64,000 nt of DNA from JAKAGZ01 sp963783855 (GCA_963783855.1 CAWAPE010000014.1:434001-498000), one strand, 5' to 3'; shown: positions 1 to 10,066, numbered from the stretch's first letter. Translations and numbers: made by a program. The notes: generated by a model not told the origin, from the sequence alone.

Positions 1-60
1 ATTTAGGCAAAAAGTGCGGTAAGAATTTACCGCACTCACAACCACAAAAATACATAAAAT

Positions 61-1624
61 TTAATCAATAGGCTTGTCCACGACCAGTCTGTGGTCCAGG
101 TTTGCGATTTTACCGGCAACACCGTAGACCAGTGTCGCAATTTTTCTCAGTTTTTCGAAATTAATTTTATTGACTTCATCGGTATCCCGGTGATAGTCCT
201 TCCTCATATCATCAAAAAAGAAGACTATCGGGATCCCGTGTTTAGCGTAATTGTAGTGGTCGCTTCTGTAATAAAACCTGTTGGGATCGTTCGGGTCATC
301 GTACTTGTAATCAAGTACCATTTTTACAGTTTCTGCGTCGGCTTCCTCCACAACCTTTTTCATCTCGCTGGAAAGTTTATCCGAACCGATCGAATATATT
401 GAATCAGCGCTTTCCCTCCCGACCATATCAATGTTTACCTGGGCAACTACTTTGTTCTGTTTTATCAGGTCGAGATTATTCGTCAGGTACGCAGAGCCTA
501 GCAGGCCTTTTTCCTCGCCTGTGTGGAATACAATCAGTATCGATCTTTTGTTGTTTCTTGATTTTGCAAATGCTTTTGCAACCTCCATTACCGTTACTGT
601 CCCCGATCCGTCGTCGTCCGCCCCGTTAAAGACTTTCCCGTTCTGTACACCGAGGTGATCGTAATGAGCACCTACAGCCACGTATTCATTTTTTAAAACA
701 GGATCATTTCCCTCGATAACCCCCACAATGTTTTTTGCCACTTTAGTTGTGGAGTTTTTCTTTACATTTGCATTTAAATCACCATTTAAATCGAAATAGG
801 GGAGCGTTTCACCTTTTTCTGCTTTTGCTGAAAGATCGTCGTATGAATATTTCTGTCCATCCAGCAAATCTTTTAACACGGAAGATTTCACATAAAGAGA
901 TAGAAAATTTCCGCCTTTTTCATCTTTCTTTTCAGCTATGCTGTATGACGGTCTTTCAAAAAATCTTTTTATAAAATCCCACTTCACTTCATATTGTTTG
1001 CTGATTGTAGTAATGATCCCGACGGCTCCGTGTTTTTTTGCTATCTGAACTTTTTCCCGTGCGTTAGCATATTTTGAAGGTTTGTCGCCGTTAAAAAATG
1101 TTGAATCTTTTCCCGAAGGTTCGCCGTCCATTACCAGAACGATCTTCCCCTTCACATCCAGTTCTGCATAATCATCATATTTATATTCCGGGGCTGTAAT
1201 TCCGTAGCCGGCAAAAATCATTTTTGTCAGTAACATTTACTTCATTTGAGCTGTTGCGGCTGTCGATGAAAAAATCATCCGGGAAAGCGAATTTTTTTGT
1301 AGTGTTATCCGTAAAACTGAAATAAGAATTTTTATCGAAACTTCTTACATCAACATCAAAAGGCTGAAGATAAGAAGTATCTCCGAAAAATGGTTTAACG
1401 CCGTTTCTCTGGAGCTGTGTTTTTATATAAAGAGCGGCAAGCTGTTCACCACGTGTTGTGGTCTCTCGTCCTTCAAGCTCATCCGATGCCAGAAATGAAA
1501 GATTCAGCCTTATGTTGTCTTTATCAATCAGTTTTGCGCGACTGCCCGAGGTGATATTATTTGTACCTGAACAGCCGGCTAGTAACGCAAACAACAGCAC
1601 AAAAGAAAGTAATTTATTCCGCAT
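61..1624 (-). pseudogene. M28-family zinc aminopeptidase lipoprotein, frameshifted
   Basis: Two minus-strand frames together encode one protein of about 520 residues. The upstream part starts at 1624 (GGAG nine bases upstream) with a lipoprotein signal ending LLAGC. The downstream part has the M28 zinc ligands: His in GAHYDHLG, Asp in GADDDGSG, Glu in HTGEEKG, Asp in NIDMVG and His in RSDHYN. The frames join if one T is removed from the five-T run at 1221-1225, which restores VTDKMIFAGYG; the total length then divides by three. Such peptidases trim amino acids from peptides outside the cytoplasm, here probably anchored in the outer membrane. A PA-like insert (about residues 150-280) precedes the catalytic part. 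Whether the single-base insertion is real or a sequencing error cannot be told here; everything else looks functional. Confidence 0.85.
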
Positions 1625-1751
1625 GTTAATACTCCATGTTTGATTTAGCCATTTGTTCAAGATAAGAAAATAATCCAAAATTTTAACATTATTTGTGATG
1701 AATAAAAAGTGAATATTATGTTTATTTTTAGATGTAAGAATTAAAGATTTT

Positions 1752-2642
1752 ATGAATATTCTCGTAATGGGCCAAACCCTGGAAGACCATATAATCTACA
1801 GGGAAACAACAAGCATAAAGCCCGGAGGAATCTTTTATTCGGTTCTAGGGCTGAAAAGCATTATAGATAAAAATGATAGCCTTTCTCTCTGCTCCTCAAT
1901 TTATAAAGAAAATATGAGTTTGTTTTCGCCGGTTTACGATGATATTGATAAATCATTGTTCAGTTATGTTGATGAAATACCGAAAGTATATTTGAATATA
2001 TCGGAAGAGGGTGAAAGAGGCGAGTGCTATTCTCTGGTAAGTCAGAATTTGTCTTTAGATAAAATTACAGATTTTAATATTTATGACGGTATTCTGATTA
2101 ATATGATTACCGGGTTTGATATTAATCTTGATCAGATAAAAGTAATTCGTTCAAAATTTAAAAGGGATATTTTCTTTGATGCTCATACACTTGCTCGCGG
2201 ACTGGGAAAAGACGGCACAAGAAATTTCCGGGTAATACCGGAGTTTGAAAAGTGGGCGCAAAATATTGATATACTCCAGGTTAACGAAACGGAATTTTCA
2301 TTTCTGTTTGAATTCAAAAATGATAAAGAGATAATCGATAAACTTTTCAGTCTCGGTGTAAAAATAGTAATAATAACAAACGGAAAAATTGGAGCCAGGG
2401 TATATTACAAAAAGGACGGCGAAATTGTCAGTAGTTTTGTCGCATCAAAAAAGATGGTGGTTAAAAATAACGTGGGCTGTGGTGATATCTTTGGGGCGGT
2501 ATTCTTTTATTCATATATTTGTGAAAATGATATAGGAATTGCGCTTCGGCTTGCTAATAATGCGGCAGGATTTGCTGTTGCGTATGATAATTTAGAAAAT
2601 TCAGAGGGTTTCAGAAACGATGTTACCACAGGACTTGATTAA
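1752..2642 (+). CDS. PfkB-family carbohydrate kinase
   Basis: This 296-residue protein has the ribokinase/PfkB layout. A Gly-Gly pair lies near residues 25-26 (KPGGIFYS) where the sugar is gripped, and the C-terminal signature NNVGCGDIFGA (residues 239-249) places the catalytic base at Asp245 next to the anion hole. The usual GAGD is GCGD here. The family phosphorylates sugars or nucleosides with ATP; the substrate cannot be read from sequence. It is the first gene of a tight three-gene operon with a sugar-nucleotide reductase (23-base overlap) and a HAD phosphatase, which suggests activated-sugar metabolism or sugar-phosphate salvage. It is divergent from the peptidase at 61-1624. Confidence 0.85.
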   Translation: MNILVMGQTLEDHIIYRETTSIKPGGIFYSVLGLKSIIDKNDSLSLCSSIYKENMSLFSPVYDDIDKSLFSYVDEIPKVYLNISEEGERGECYSLVSQNLSLDKITDFNIYDGILINMITGFDINLDQIKVIRSKFKRDIFFDAHTLARGLGKDGTRNFRVIPEFEKWAQNIDILQVNETEFSFLFEFKNDKEIIDKLFSLGVKIVIITNGKIGARVYYKKDGEIVSSFVASKKMVVKNNVGCGDIFGAVFFYSYICENDIGIALRLANNAAGFAVAYDNLENSEGFRNDVTTGLD

Positions 2643-3531
2643 AAAGAGAATACTGGTTACCGGTGCCAACGGAATGCTAGGTCAAAGAACAATTAATTTT
2701 TACAAAGCAATTGAAAATATTCAATTGCTTGGAACTTCCGTGGAAGAAAAACCCGTTTTTAATTATGTCGATTATATTAGTTGTGATCTTTCAGACAGGG
2801 AACAAATAAAGAAAATTATTTCCGATTTTTGTCCTGATTTTATAGTGAATGCCGCAGCATTTACTAATGTAGATCTTAGTGAAAGCGAAAAAGAGTTGGC
2901 CTGGAAGATTAATGTAAAAGGAGTGGAATATTTAGCAGAAGGTGCAAGAATAATAGACGCACATTTAATTCATATTTCATCAGATTATATTTTTGACGGA
3001 AAAAACGGACCATATTCAGAAACGGATAAACCAAACCCGGTTGGGTACTACGGAAGGACAAAGCTGGCGAGCGAAAACACCCTGAAAATCAGCGGATGTA
3101 TTAATACGGTGCTAAGAACAAATGTGCTTTATGGAATTGCGGACGGCAGACCTGATTTTGTGAGGTGGGTTGTAAATAGCGTCAGCTCAGGGAAACAGAT
3201 TAATATTGTTACAGACCAGGTGAATAATCCGACATTTATAGATGATTTGGTACAGGCAATAAACAGGGTAATAGAGTTCAGAAAACAGGGAGTTTTTAAT
3301 ATTGGGGGAAGAGAATTTCTTACAAGGTTTGAATTTACCGAATTAATTGCCGATTTTTTTAATCTTGATAAAAACTTAATAAAACCTATACTTACAGAGG
3401 AACTTAATCAAGCGGCAAAAAGACCCCTCAATTCCGGGTTGTTAACTTTAAAGGCTGAAACAGAATTAAGTTATAAGCCTCATACTATAGGGGAAACACT
3501 CGCATTAATGAAAAGAGAACTCAATTTATGA
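2620..3531 (+). CDS. NAD(P)-dependent sugar-nucleotide reductase, RmlD-like
   Basis: This 303-residue extended short-chain dehydrogenase has its Rossmann motif TGANGMLG at residues 14-21, the Ser-Ser-Asp segment at 120-122 and the catalytic Tyr144-x3-Lys148. The order and the text around SSDYIFDG and PVGYYGRTK resemble dTDP-4-dehydrorhamnose reductase, which reduces a 4-keto sugar nucleotide in the cytoplasm. No other rml genes lie nearby, so dTDP-rhamnose synthesis is not certain. The gene overlaps the preceding kinase by 23 bases and the following phosphatase by 4 (ATGA), so translational coupling is likely. Related epimerases or dehydratases remain possible. Confidence 0.8.
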   Translation: MLPQDLIKKRILVTGANGMLGQRTINFYKAIENIQLLGTSVEEKPVFNYVDYISCDLSDREQIKKIISDFCPDFIVNAAAFTNVDLSESEKELAWKINVKGVEYLAEGARIIDAHLIHISSDYIFDGKNGPYSETDKPNPVGYYGRTKLASENTLKISGCINTVLRTNVLYGIADGRPDFVRWVVNSVSSGKQINIVTDQVNNPTFIDDLVQAINRVIEFRKQGVFNIGGREFLTRFEFTELIADFFNLDKNLIKPILTEELNQAAKRPLNSGLLTLKAETELSYKPHTIGETLALMKRELNL

Positions 3532-4310
3532 TAAATAAATATGAAGCATTTATTTTTGATCTTGATGGTACTATTTACCGCGGTAGTAATGTTATTAAAA
3601 ATGCTGATCAAACTATAAATTTCCTCAAAAAAAACGGTAAAAAACTCATCTTTATTTCCAATAAAACCACAGGTACTATTTCAGAATATTACAATTTTCT
3701 GAAACAGGGCGGACTGGATATTTGTCCAGATGACATTCTAAATTCTACAGTAATTTTGAAAAAATTCCTGGTTGAAAATTTCCCCGGTTCATGTTTTTAC
3801 GCTATTGGTGAAGAAGTTTTTGTAAACGAAATAAAAGAAGCCGGATTAAAATATTCTGAAAACCCATCCGAAATTAATGTTCTTCTGGTAACATTAGACA
3901 GGACATTAAATTATCAGAAACTTGAAATTGCAGCAAGAGCCCTTGAAAAAGGCGCAAGATTTTTTGCTGCGAATATAGATGATACCTGTCCTGTTGAAGA
4001 CGGCGAAGTACTTGATGCCGGAGCGACAATTTCAGCACTGGAAAAAAGGACACATAAAAAACTTGAAAATCATTTTGGTAAACCATCCGAATTTATGTTT
4101 GATGAAATTACGCGCAGGCTGGCTGTTGATTTATCAAAAGTTTTGCTGATCGGGGACAGGCTTGAAACAGACATCGCAATGGGAAATAAATTTGGAATTG
4201 ATACAGCCCTGGTTGCTACTGGAATTAAAAATTTTCCAAATGGCAATAAGGATATTAAGCCCACTTATTATATAGATTCAGTTTTTGATCTTTTAAAAAC
4301 CACTGTTTGA
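3528..4310 (+). CDS. HAD-superfamily IIA phosphatase (NagD-like)
   Basis: This 260-residue protein opens with the HAD motif FDLDGT, with nucleophile Asp11 and acid/base Asp13. Motif II is FISNKT, and the late metal-binding motif is GDRLETDIAMG. The subclass IIA cap lies between them. NagD-like enzymes remove phosphate from small sugar phosphates or nucleotides in the cytoplasm. It is the third gene of the kinase-reductase-phosphatase operon and starts within the stop codon of the reductase. The partner genes favour a sugar-phosphate substrate, but this is inference. The family assignment is solid; the exact substrate is not. Confidence 0.85.
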   Translation: MINKYEAFIFDLDGTIYRGSNVIKNADQTINFLKKNGKKLIFISNKTTGTISEYYNFLKQGGLDICPDDILNSTVILKKFLVENFPGSCFYAIGEEVFVNEIKEAGLKYSENPSEINVLLVTLDRTLNYQKLEIAARALEKGARFFAANIDDTCPVEDGEVLDAGATISALEKRTHKKLENHFGKPSEFMFDEITRRLAVDLSKVLLIGDRLETDIAMGNKFGIDTALVATGIKNFPNGNKDIKPTYYIDSVFDLLKTTV

Positions 4311-4611
4311 TAACAAAATTTTTACCACAATAATTTAATTTTTCGTTTATCAAGAATATTTACCGCCCATCAATTTCAGCCGGTTAGTGCACAACTTTTC
4401 CGTGATCCACAAGTCTAAATACTAAACACCAATAATTGAAAAAATCATTGCTTTTTGTGTAGCGATAATTCTCAGTTATCATCAAAATTAACCATTGAAC
4501 CAAAAGATGTCATTTGAGTAAAAAAACGGGCTTATTTTAACTCTTAAGATGATAATAAAAGAGCAAAAATAACCCGGAATAATTTATTATCAGTTAATTC
4601 AGGAAATATTT
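4311..4611. other. Intergenic, no gene seen
   Basis: About 300 AT-rich bases between the HAD phosphatase and the DUF5916 gene. I see no RNA gene, no clear terminator and no reading frame of note. It presumably carries the promoter of the outer-membrane protein at 4612. Confidence 0.5.
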
Positions 4612-7257
4612 ATGAAAAAAGTATTAATACTAACTATTTTGATTTTGGGGCAGTTGTACGCATTACCTTCCAAGGATTCGTTAAAAAAGAAAAAACTTCA
4701 GATTATTGCTGTTCGTACTACAGAAAAGATTGAACTGAACGGAGTATTATCTGAAAAGACATGGCATAACTCAGATAGTATTAGTGATTTTACGCAAAGA
4801 GATCCGAATGAGGGGGAGGCACCAAGCCAGAGAACTGTTGTACATATCGCTTATGATGATCAGTACATTTATATAGCTGCAAGAATGTACGACTCTAATC
4901 CCGATTCTATACAAGCTAATCTTGCACGAAGAGATAATGATTCCAATTCCGATCAGTTCACCGTATTCTTTGATCCGTATAATGATAAAAGAACGGGTTA
5001 TTATTTTGGTGTAACAGCCGCAGGTACTTTAAAAGATGGTGTATTGTACAATGATTCATGGGATGATAATTCCTGGGATGGTGTATGGGAAGGAAAAGCT
5101 AAAATTGATGATAAGGGGTGGACTGTAGAAATAAGAATACCATTTTCTCAAATAAAATTTAAATCTGCGGATATACAAACCTGGGGCGTGGATTTTAAAA
5201 GAGATATCGCCCGAAATCACGAACGGGACTATCTAGTTTACATTCCTAAAAAAGAAAGTGGGTTTGTTTCACACTTTTTTGAACTGACAGGAATAAAAGA
5301 TATTAAACCATCCAATAAACTTGAGATACTTCCTTACATAACTTCAAAAGCATCTTACACTGCGCACGATGCCGGTGATCCATTTAATAACGGATCTCAA
5401 TACTCAACCGGGCTTGGTGCAGATTTAAAATATAATCTTGGAAGTAACCTTACTTTAAACGCAGCAATAAATCCGGACTTCGGACAGGTAGAAATTGATC
5501 CCGCTGTAATTAACCTGAGCGATGGTGAAACTTATTTTTCTGAAAAAAGACCTTTCTTTGTTGAAGGTTCAAATATTTTCAGCTTTGGCTACGGCGGTTC
5601 TAACAATAACTGGGGATTTAACTGGGGCGGGCCGGAATTCTTTTACAGCAGGCGAATAGGAAGAAACCCTGAAGGAAGTTTACCCGATGCAGATTACAGC
5701 GATATACCATCGGGTACACATATACTCGGGGCCGCAAAATTAACAGGTAAGATTGGTGATAATTTTAACGTAGGTGTTATTCAGTCTGTAACACAAAGAG
5801 AGTTTGCAAAAATAAGCCTGAACGGAAAAACCTCTGGCGTTGAAGTTGAACCGTTGACTTATTACAGTATAGTGCGCGGACAAAATGAATTTAACTCCGG
5901 CAGACAGGGGCTCGGATTTATTTCAACATATACCAATAGATTTTTTAAAGACAGCAGGCTAAGTAACGAAATTAATAAAAGCGCATTTACAGGCGGAATA
6001 GATGGATGGACTACTCTTGATGAAGATAAAAAATGGGTAGTAACCGGATGGGCCGGTTTAAGTCATCTTACAGGATCAAAACAAAGAATGATCGATGTTC
6101 AGGAGAACCCGAGGCATTATTTCCAGAGACCGGACCTGCCGTCTTTAAGTGTGGATAGCTCGGCTACATCACTTACAGGTTACGCAGGAAGATTTACGCT
6201 TAATAAACAAAGCGGCGACTCTTACCTCAACGCAGCATTTGGTTTTATCAGTCCTGGCTTTGATGTGAATGATCTCGGTTTTATGTGGAGAACGAACCAG
6301 GTTAATATGCACGTGGTTACCGGGTACAGGTGGAGAAATCCCGGAAGCTGGTACAGGAGCGCATCTGTAAATGTTGCAGGATTCAGATCTTATAATTATG
6401 ACGGAGATATTACTTGGGAAGGATTATTTACAAACGGTTATGTAACCTTCTTAAATTACATGGAATTTTACTGGAGCAGTGCTTTTAATCCGCATACGGT
6501 TAATGACAGGGCAACCAGGGGTGGTCCTGCAATTATCAACCCTATAGGATACGAAATAAATCTTGGCGCAAACAGCGATTCAAGAAAGGACATAGTTCTG
6601 AGTTTGAATTATAATTTATATAATCAGACAGATAATTCTTACAGCTGGGGATTTGAACCAGATATTTCTTTCAGGCCAGTGCCGAGTCTCTATGTTAGTA
6701 TTGAACCCAGGTACTCAAGAAATTATGACCGCTCGCAATATGTTGGAACATTTGATGATCCGTATGCTGTAAACACATACGGAAAAAGATATGTGTTCGG
6801 CGAGTTAGATCAGAAAACATTTTCTGCCGGCATAAGAGTTAACTGGACTTTTACACCTTCTTTAAGTTTGCAGATGTTTGTGCAGCCTCTTATTTCAACA
6901 GGTTCGTATAAAAATTATAAAGAACTGGCAAAAGGCCGCACTTATGATTTCAATGTTTACGGGCAGGGTAGTTCAACATTTGATAATAACAATTATACGG
7001 CAGATCCCGATGGAAACGGCCCGGCACAGCCAATTGATATAGGAAACCAGGATTTTAACTTTACCTCGCTCAGAGGCAACGCGGTTTTAAGATGGGAATA
7101 TAAACCCGGCTCTACATTTTATTTTGTGTGGACGCAGACAAGAAGCGATTATACAAGTAACCCGGATTTCCAATTCGGTAAGTCATTCAAAAATATGCTT
7201 GATCTGCACCCGGATAATATATTTCTCGTAAAGTTTACATATTGGTTTGATATGTAA
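4612..7257 (+). CDS. DUF5916 outer-membrane protein with CBM9-like N-terminus
   Basis: This 881-residue protein starts with a signal peptide of about 18 residues. Residues of roughly 30-220 form a carbohydrate-binding family 9-like beta-sandwich (for example ELNGVLSEKTW, YDDQYIYIAARMYD, FFDPYNDKRTGYYFGVT). The rest is a long series of amphipathic strands with aromatic residues, ending in FTYWFDM, consistent with an outer-membrane beta-barrel. This architecture is DUF5916, common in Bacteroidota and relatives, with no firmly established function; transport or surface binding is a reasonable guess. The gene stands alone and is followed by a strong terminator. No defect is visible. Confidence 0.85.
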   Translation: MKKVLILTILILGQLYALPSKDSLKKKKLQIIAVRTTEKIELNGVLSEKTWHNSDSISDFTQRDPNEGEAPSQRTVVHIAYDDQYIYIAARMYDSNPDSIQANLARRDNDSNSDQFTVFFDPYNDKRTGYYFGVTAAGTLKDGVLYNDSWDDNSWDGVWEGKAKIDDKGWTVEIRIPFSQIKFKSADIQTWGVDFKRDIARNHERDYLVYIPKKESGFVSHFFELTGIKDIKPSNKLEILPYITSKASYTAHDAGDPFNNGSQYSTGLGADLKYNLGSNLTLNAAINPDFGQVEIDPAVINLSDGETYFSEKRPFFVEGSNIFSFGYGGSNNNWGFNWGGPEFFYSRRIGRNPEGSLPDADYSDIPSGTHILGAAKLTGKIGDNFNVGVIQSVTQREFAKISLNGKTSGVEVEPLTYYSIVRGQNEFNSGRQGLGFISTYTNRFFKDSRLSNEINKSAFTGGIDGWTTLDEDKKWVVTGWAGLSHLTGSKQRMIDVQENPRHYFQRPDLPSLSVDSSATSLTGYAGRFTLNKQSGDSYLNAAFGFISPGFDVNDLGFMWRTNQVNMHVVTGYRWRNPGSWYRSASVNVAGFRSYNYDGDITWEGLFTNGYVTFLNYMEFYWSSAFNPHTVNDRATRGGPAIINPIGYEINLGANSDSRKDIVLSLNYNLYNQTDNSYSWGFEPDISFRPVPSLYVSIEPRYSRNYDRSQYVGTFDDPYAVNTYGKRYVFGELDQKTFSAGIRVNWTFTPSLSLQMFVQPLISTGSYKNYKELAKGRTYDFNVYGQGSSTFDNNNYTADPDGNGPAQPIDIGNQDFNFTSLRGNAVLRWEYKPGSTFYFVWTQTRSDYTSNPDFQFGKSFKNMLDLHPDNIFLVKFTYWFDM

Positions 7258-7294
7258 TATTTCTCTTATTATTAGTGGATAAGTGAATAGTGAG

Positions 7295-7321
7295 ACCCCG
7301 CCTTTTTAGGCGGGGTTTTTA
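7295..7321 (+). terminator. Rho-independent terminator
   Basis: A nine-pair GC-rich stem (ACCCCGCCT with AGGCGGGGT) with a TTTT loop is followed by a run of T on the plus strand, 38 bases after the DUF5916 stop codon. Confidence 0.9.
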
Positions 7322-7360
7322 TTGAAATTCAGTCGCTTTTACTCACTGATTATATGCGTT

Positions 7361-7759
7361 TTATTTTTTATTGTAAACTTTTAGTTTAAGATATTTCTCA
7401 AATGGTTCGAAATCTTTATCGTTGTGTAATAATGTAAAATTATTCTCAATACAAAAAGTTGCAATCACAACATCTATAGTCTTTCTAATTGTTACACCTT
7501 TTTTCCTTAATAAACGATAATTATTTGCACTTTGAACTGCTATATCTTTTCCACCAAGATTAAAACAAGGGAATGAAGAAAGGATGGTTTTTGCTTTCTC
7601 AAAATCTTTATCACTTCTAAAACCTTGCAATACCTCAGTCAAAACGTAATCGCCAATTACAACTAATTCTCTTCCAAGAATTGAATCTAGAACTTCAACC
7701 TGCCAATTATTTTTTCCATTAAAATAATCTATAAGGACTGTTGAATCTAGCAAGATCAT
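7361..7759 (-). CDS. vapC: VapC-type PIN-domain toxin
   Basis: This 132-residue protein has the PIN nuclease acidic residues in order: Asp5 in LLDSTVLID, Glu42 in LTEVLQG, Asp96 in KTIDVVIA and Asp114/Asp116 in HNDKDF. PIN toxins of VapBC modules are Mg-dependent RNases that cut specific tRNA or rRNA sites and stop growth when the antitoxin is lost. The gene starts inside the end of the antitoxin gene (ATGA overlap). No transposase or phage gene lies next to the pair, so it looks like a stand-alone module between housekeeping genes. The RNA target cannot be told from sequence. Confidence 0.9.
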   Translation of the reverse strand: MILLDSTVLIDYFNGKNNWQVEVLDSILGRELVVIGDYVLTEVLQGFRSDKDFEKAKTILSSFPCFNLGGKDIAVQSANNYRLLRKKGVTIRKTIDVVIATFCIENNFTLLHNDKDFEPFEKYLKLKVYNKK

Positions 7760-7950
7760 TTATCAGCTCTCATTTTTTCAATATTACCTTCCCATTGAAG
7801 TTTCCCACGTAAAGCTTTTAACTTTGATTGATTTTTAATTTTAATCAATGTTTTCAATCCCTCCTCAACAACTTCTTTTTTCGTCTTCAACCCGGTTGAT
7901 TTAAGAGCTAAAGTCATCAATTTATCGTCAATTACAATATTTGTTCTCAT
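7756..7950 (-). CDS. vapB: VapB-type antitoxin
   Basis: This 64-residue protein begins MRTNIVIDDKLM, the ribbon-helix-helix start typical of the VapB group that pairs with this kind of PIN toxin. A central helix TGLKTKKEVVEEGLKTLI follows. The C-terminal part (GKLQWEGNIEKMR) is the type of tail that occupies the toxin active site. I chose the start at 7950 rather than an upstream ATG because AAAGGG lies eight bases before it and the DNA-binding strand begins right there. The family normally represses its own operon as a complex with VapC. Confidence 0.88.
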   Translation of the reverse strand: MRTNIVIDDKLMTLALKSTGLKTKKEVVEEGLKTLIKIKNQSKLKALRGKLQWEGNIEKMRADK

Positions 7951-8138
7951 AAATTTACCCTTTATCCGATGTGTAATAATATATAAAATATACACATTTG
8001 TTTAGCCTTTTACAATTCTTTTTCCGGCAACTAACGGAGTCCTATTGAGTTAACGGTCTGAAAAGAGGTCCCATTTCATTAAATTGTAATATTAAAATTG
8101 GTTTGAGATCATCTTGGAGAGCGGGCCTCGGTAAACTG

Positions 8139-9209
8139 CTATTCTTGATTTTTCTTATTTTTCAAATAAGTGTGCATAAATTTGCCGAACTTTTTATCCT
8201 TCTGTCTTTTTTCATAGTATGACATTTCAAGATACATTGATTCTTTATAAATCTTAATGTAATTGTCGTATCTTTCTTTAGAAATTTCCCCGGTCTCCAC
8301 AGCTTTTAAAATTGCGCAGTCCTTCTCAACTGTATGAGTGCAGTCCGCGTAGCGGCATTGTTCTGATAATTCCGCAATTTCATTGAATGTTTCATCGAGG
8401 CCGGAATCAATCGAGATTATACCAAGTTCCCGCATCCCGGGGTTGTCTATTACAATGGAGCCGTTTTCTAAAACGATAAGTTCACGGCGTGTAGTGGTAT
8501 GTTTTCCCCTTCCGTCTTTTTCTCTTATTGGCCCGGTCTTGTATAAATCCCTGTGCAGCAAATTATTTAATAGTGTGGTCTTGCCTACACCCGATGAGCC
8601 GAGCAGGCAATAAGTATGTGAGGGAGCAAAATGGGTCCTGATTTTTTCAATATCCCCGGGGTTGTTGTTACTGAAAACTTCAATTTTAATTCCCGGAATA
8701 ACTTTATAAATATCTTCTTTCTTTTTTTCTATTTCATCAGTGCCTGCAAGGTCGCTTTTACTCAAGAAAACAACCGGGGTAATATTGTTTTCGTTTATCA
8801 TAACCAGGTAGCGCTCAAGTCTTCTCAGGTTAAAATTAGAGTCGAGTGATTGCATAATAATTGCTGTATCAATATTTGCTGCAATCAGCTGATAATCTAT
8901 TTTTTTACCCGGTGTTTTTCTTTTCAACAAAGATTTACGGGGAAGTATATCGTGGATCACAGCTAAAGAATCATCATCGAATATTTGCGCAAACACCCAA
9001 TCGCCAACAGTGGGTAAGTCCAGGGCGGAATCTGAATTAAATAAAAATTTGCCGGTCAATTCTGCGTAAATGTCTTTCATGCCGTTTGAGACAACAAAAC
9101 TATTTTTATTTACATTGATTACTCGTGCAATCTTATAGTCGTTTAATTTTTCCGTTTCAACTTTTTCCCTGAACCAATCATCAAAACCAAGTTTTTCAAT
9201 ATCCCTCAT
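8139..9209 (-). CDS. rsgA: Ribosome small-subunit GTPase A
   Basis: This 356-residue protein has the circularly permuted GTPase order of RsgA. An N-terminal OB fold (to about residue 90) is followed by G4 (LSKSDL), then G1 (GSSGVGKTTLLNN) and G3 (DNPGMRELG). The C-terminal zinc motif is CRYADCTHTVEKDC, and switch residues GRGKHTTTRR lie between G1 and G3. RsgA binds the 30S subunit late in assembly, and its GTPase activity is stimulated by the ribosome. The gene seems monocistronic, with GGGGGAAAT before the start. Length and motifs are normal for the family. Confidence 0.95.
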   Translation of the reverse strand: MRDIEKLGFDDWFREKVETEKLNDYKIARVINVNKNSFVVSNGMKDIYAELTGKFLFNSDSALDLPTVGDWVFAQIFDDDSLAVIHDILPRKSLLKRKTPGKKIDYQLIAANIDTAIIMQSLDSNFNLRRLERYLVMINENNITPVVFLSKSDLAGTDEIEKKKEDIYKVIPGIKIEVFSNNNPGDIEKIRTHFAPSHTYCLLGSSGVGKTTLLNNLLHRDLYKTGPIREKDGRGKHTTTRRELIVLENGSIVIDNPGMRELGIISIDSGLDETFNEIAELSEQCRYADCTHTVEKDCAILKAVETGEISKERYDNYIKIYKESMYLEMSYYEKRQKDKKFGKFMHTYLKNKKNQE

Positions 9210-9355
9210 ATTTCCCCCAAAATAAGATTACTTACACTATCAAATTTAGCACTGAAATCAAGAACTAACTACTTTATCCGAATCTCTTATTATTTCATAC
9301 AAGTTTTTCATCACTAAGAGCGTGCATGGTTCTGTTTCCTTAGAATTTCACTGCC

Positions 9356-9922
9356 TTATTTTTGAGCCAGTATTCCGTAGTGATACGGCTGCAGGTTAAT
9401 ATTGTGCTTCAATATTGAAAATTCCGCATTGATTAATAAACTTTCTAAATCTTCTGGCTTTGGCCTGATTTCCATTGCCGGCCCGCGCGGTGTAGAGGGA
9501 TCATAATTCCAGTGAATAACTCCGAGTCTTCCGTTTTTCTTCAGAATCCTACATGCCTCTTTTAGTATGTTTGCAGATTCTTCAGCGTGAAGAATATTAA
9601 AAAGAAAAACAAAATCGATTTCTTCATTTCCCAGTCCGGTACCATCTTTAATAAAATCTTTATTAATTAAAGCTACATTCTGCAGGTTCTCTTTTAGTAA
9701 TTTCGAATTAAGTTTCCCGATCATTTCATTTTCAATATCGAAGGCAAGAACTTTTCCTTTAATTCTCTTTGCTGCTGGTATTGCAAATGTTCCGTAACCG
9801 GAGCCCAGGTCGGCAAGTTTTTCAATCTCATTATTTACTTCCAGTTCATCCAGAATTTTTTCCACATCGAAAAATTCACTCCAGGTTTCCTCTTCCGGCA
9901 TTCCACTTTCCCTTGCTTTCAT
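9356..9922 (-). CDS. Class I SAM-dependent methyltransferase
   Basis: This 188-residue protein carries the SAM-binding motif LADLGSGYGTF at about residues 37-47, the acidic end of strand 2 (VLAFDIENEM), and motif FVFLFNILHAEE. This is a UbiE/Methyltransferase_11-type Rossmann fold. The substrate is unknown. It lies between rsgA and the UPF0182 gene on the same strand but with gaps on both sides, so no operon partner helps. GGGAAG precedes the ATG at 9922. The N-terminal WSEFFD segment resembles small methyltransferases annotated as acting on arsenite or quinones, but that similarity is too weak to use. Confidence 0.8.
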   Translation of the reverse strand: MKARESGMPEEETWSEFFDVEKILDELEVNNEIEKLADLGSGYGTFAIPAAKRIKGKVLAFDIENEMIGKLNSKLLKENLQNVALINKDFIKDGTGLGNEEIDFVFLFNILHAEESANILKEACRILKKNGRLGVIHWNYDPSTPRGPAMEIRPKPEDLESLLINAEFSILKHNINLQPYHYGILAQK

Positions 9923-10011
9923 TTCTTCCCTTAATGCATATCGTAAATATTCAAAATATGTTATCTAAAATAATAAAAATGTTTCCTTCTTTTTCAGCAT
10001 ATTTTTGGCAT

Positions 10012-10038
10012 AAAAAAACACCCCGGCAAGCGGGGTGT
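10012..10038 (-). terminator. Rho-independent terminator of the UPF0182 gene
   Basis: An eight-pair stem (ACACCCCG with CGGGGTGT, loop GCAAG) has a run of A on its left side, which is a U tail for minus-strand transcripts. It lies about 30 bases after the UPF0182 stop. Confidence 0.88.
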
Positions 10039-10066
10039 CTTAATGAGAATTTTAAGAAGCTCAAAT

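Noticed and set aside
7361..7950. vapBC as part of a defence island or mobile element
   Set aside because: Neighbours are a DUF5916 gene and rsgA; no integrase, transposase or other defence gene is near.
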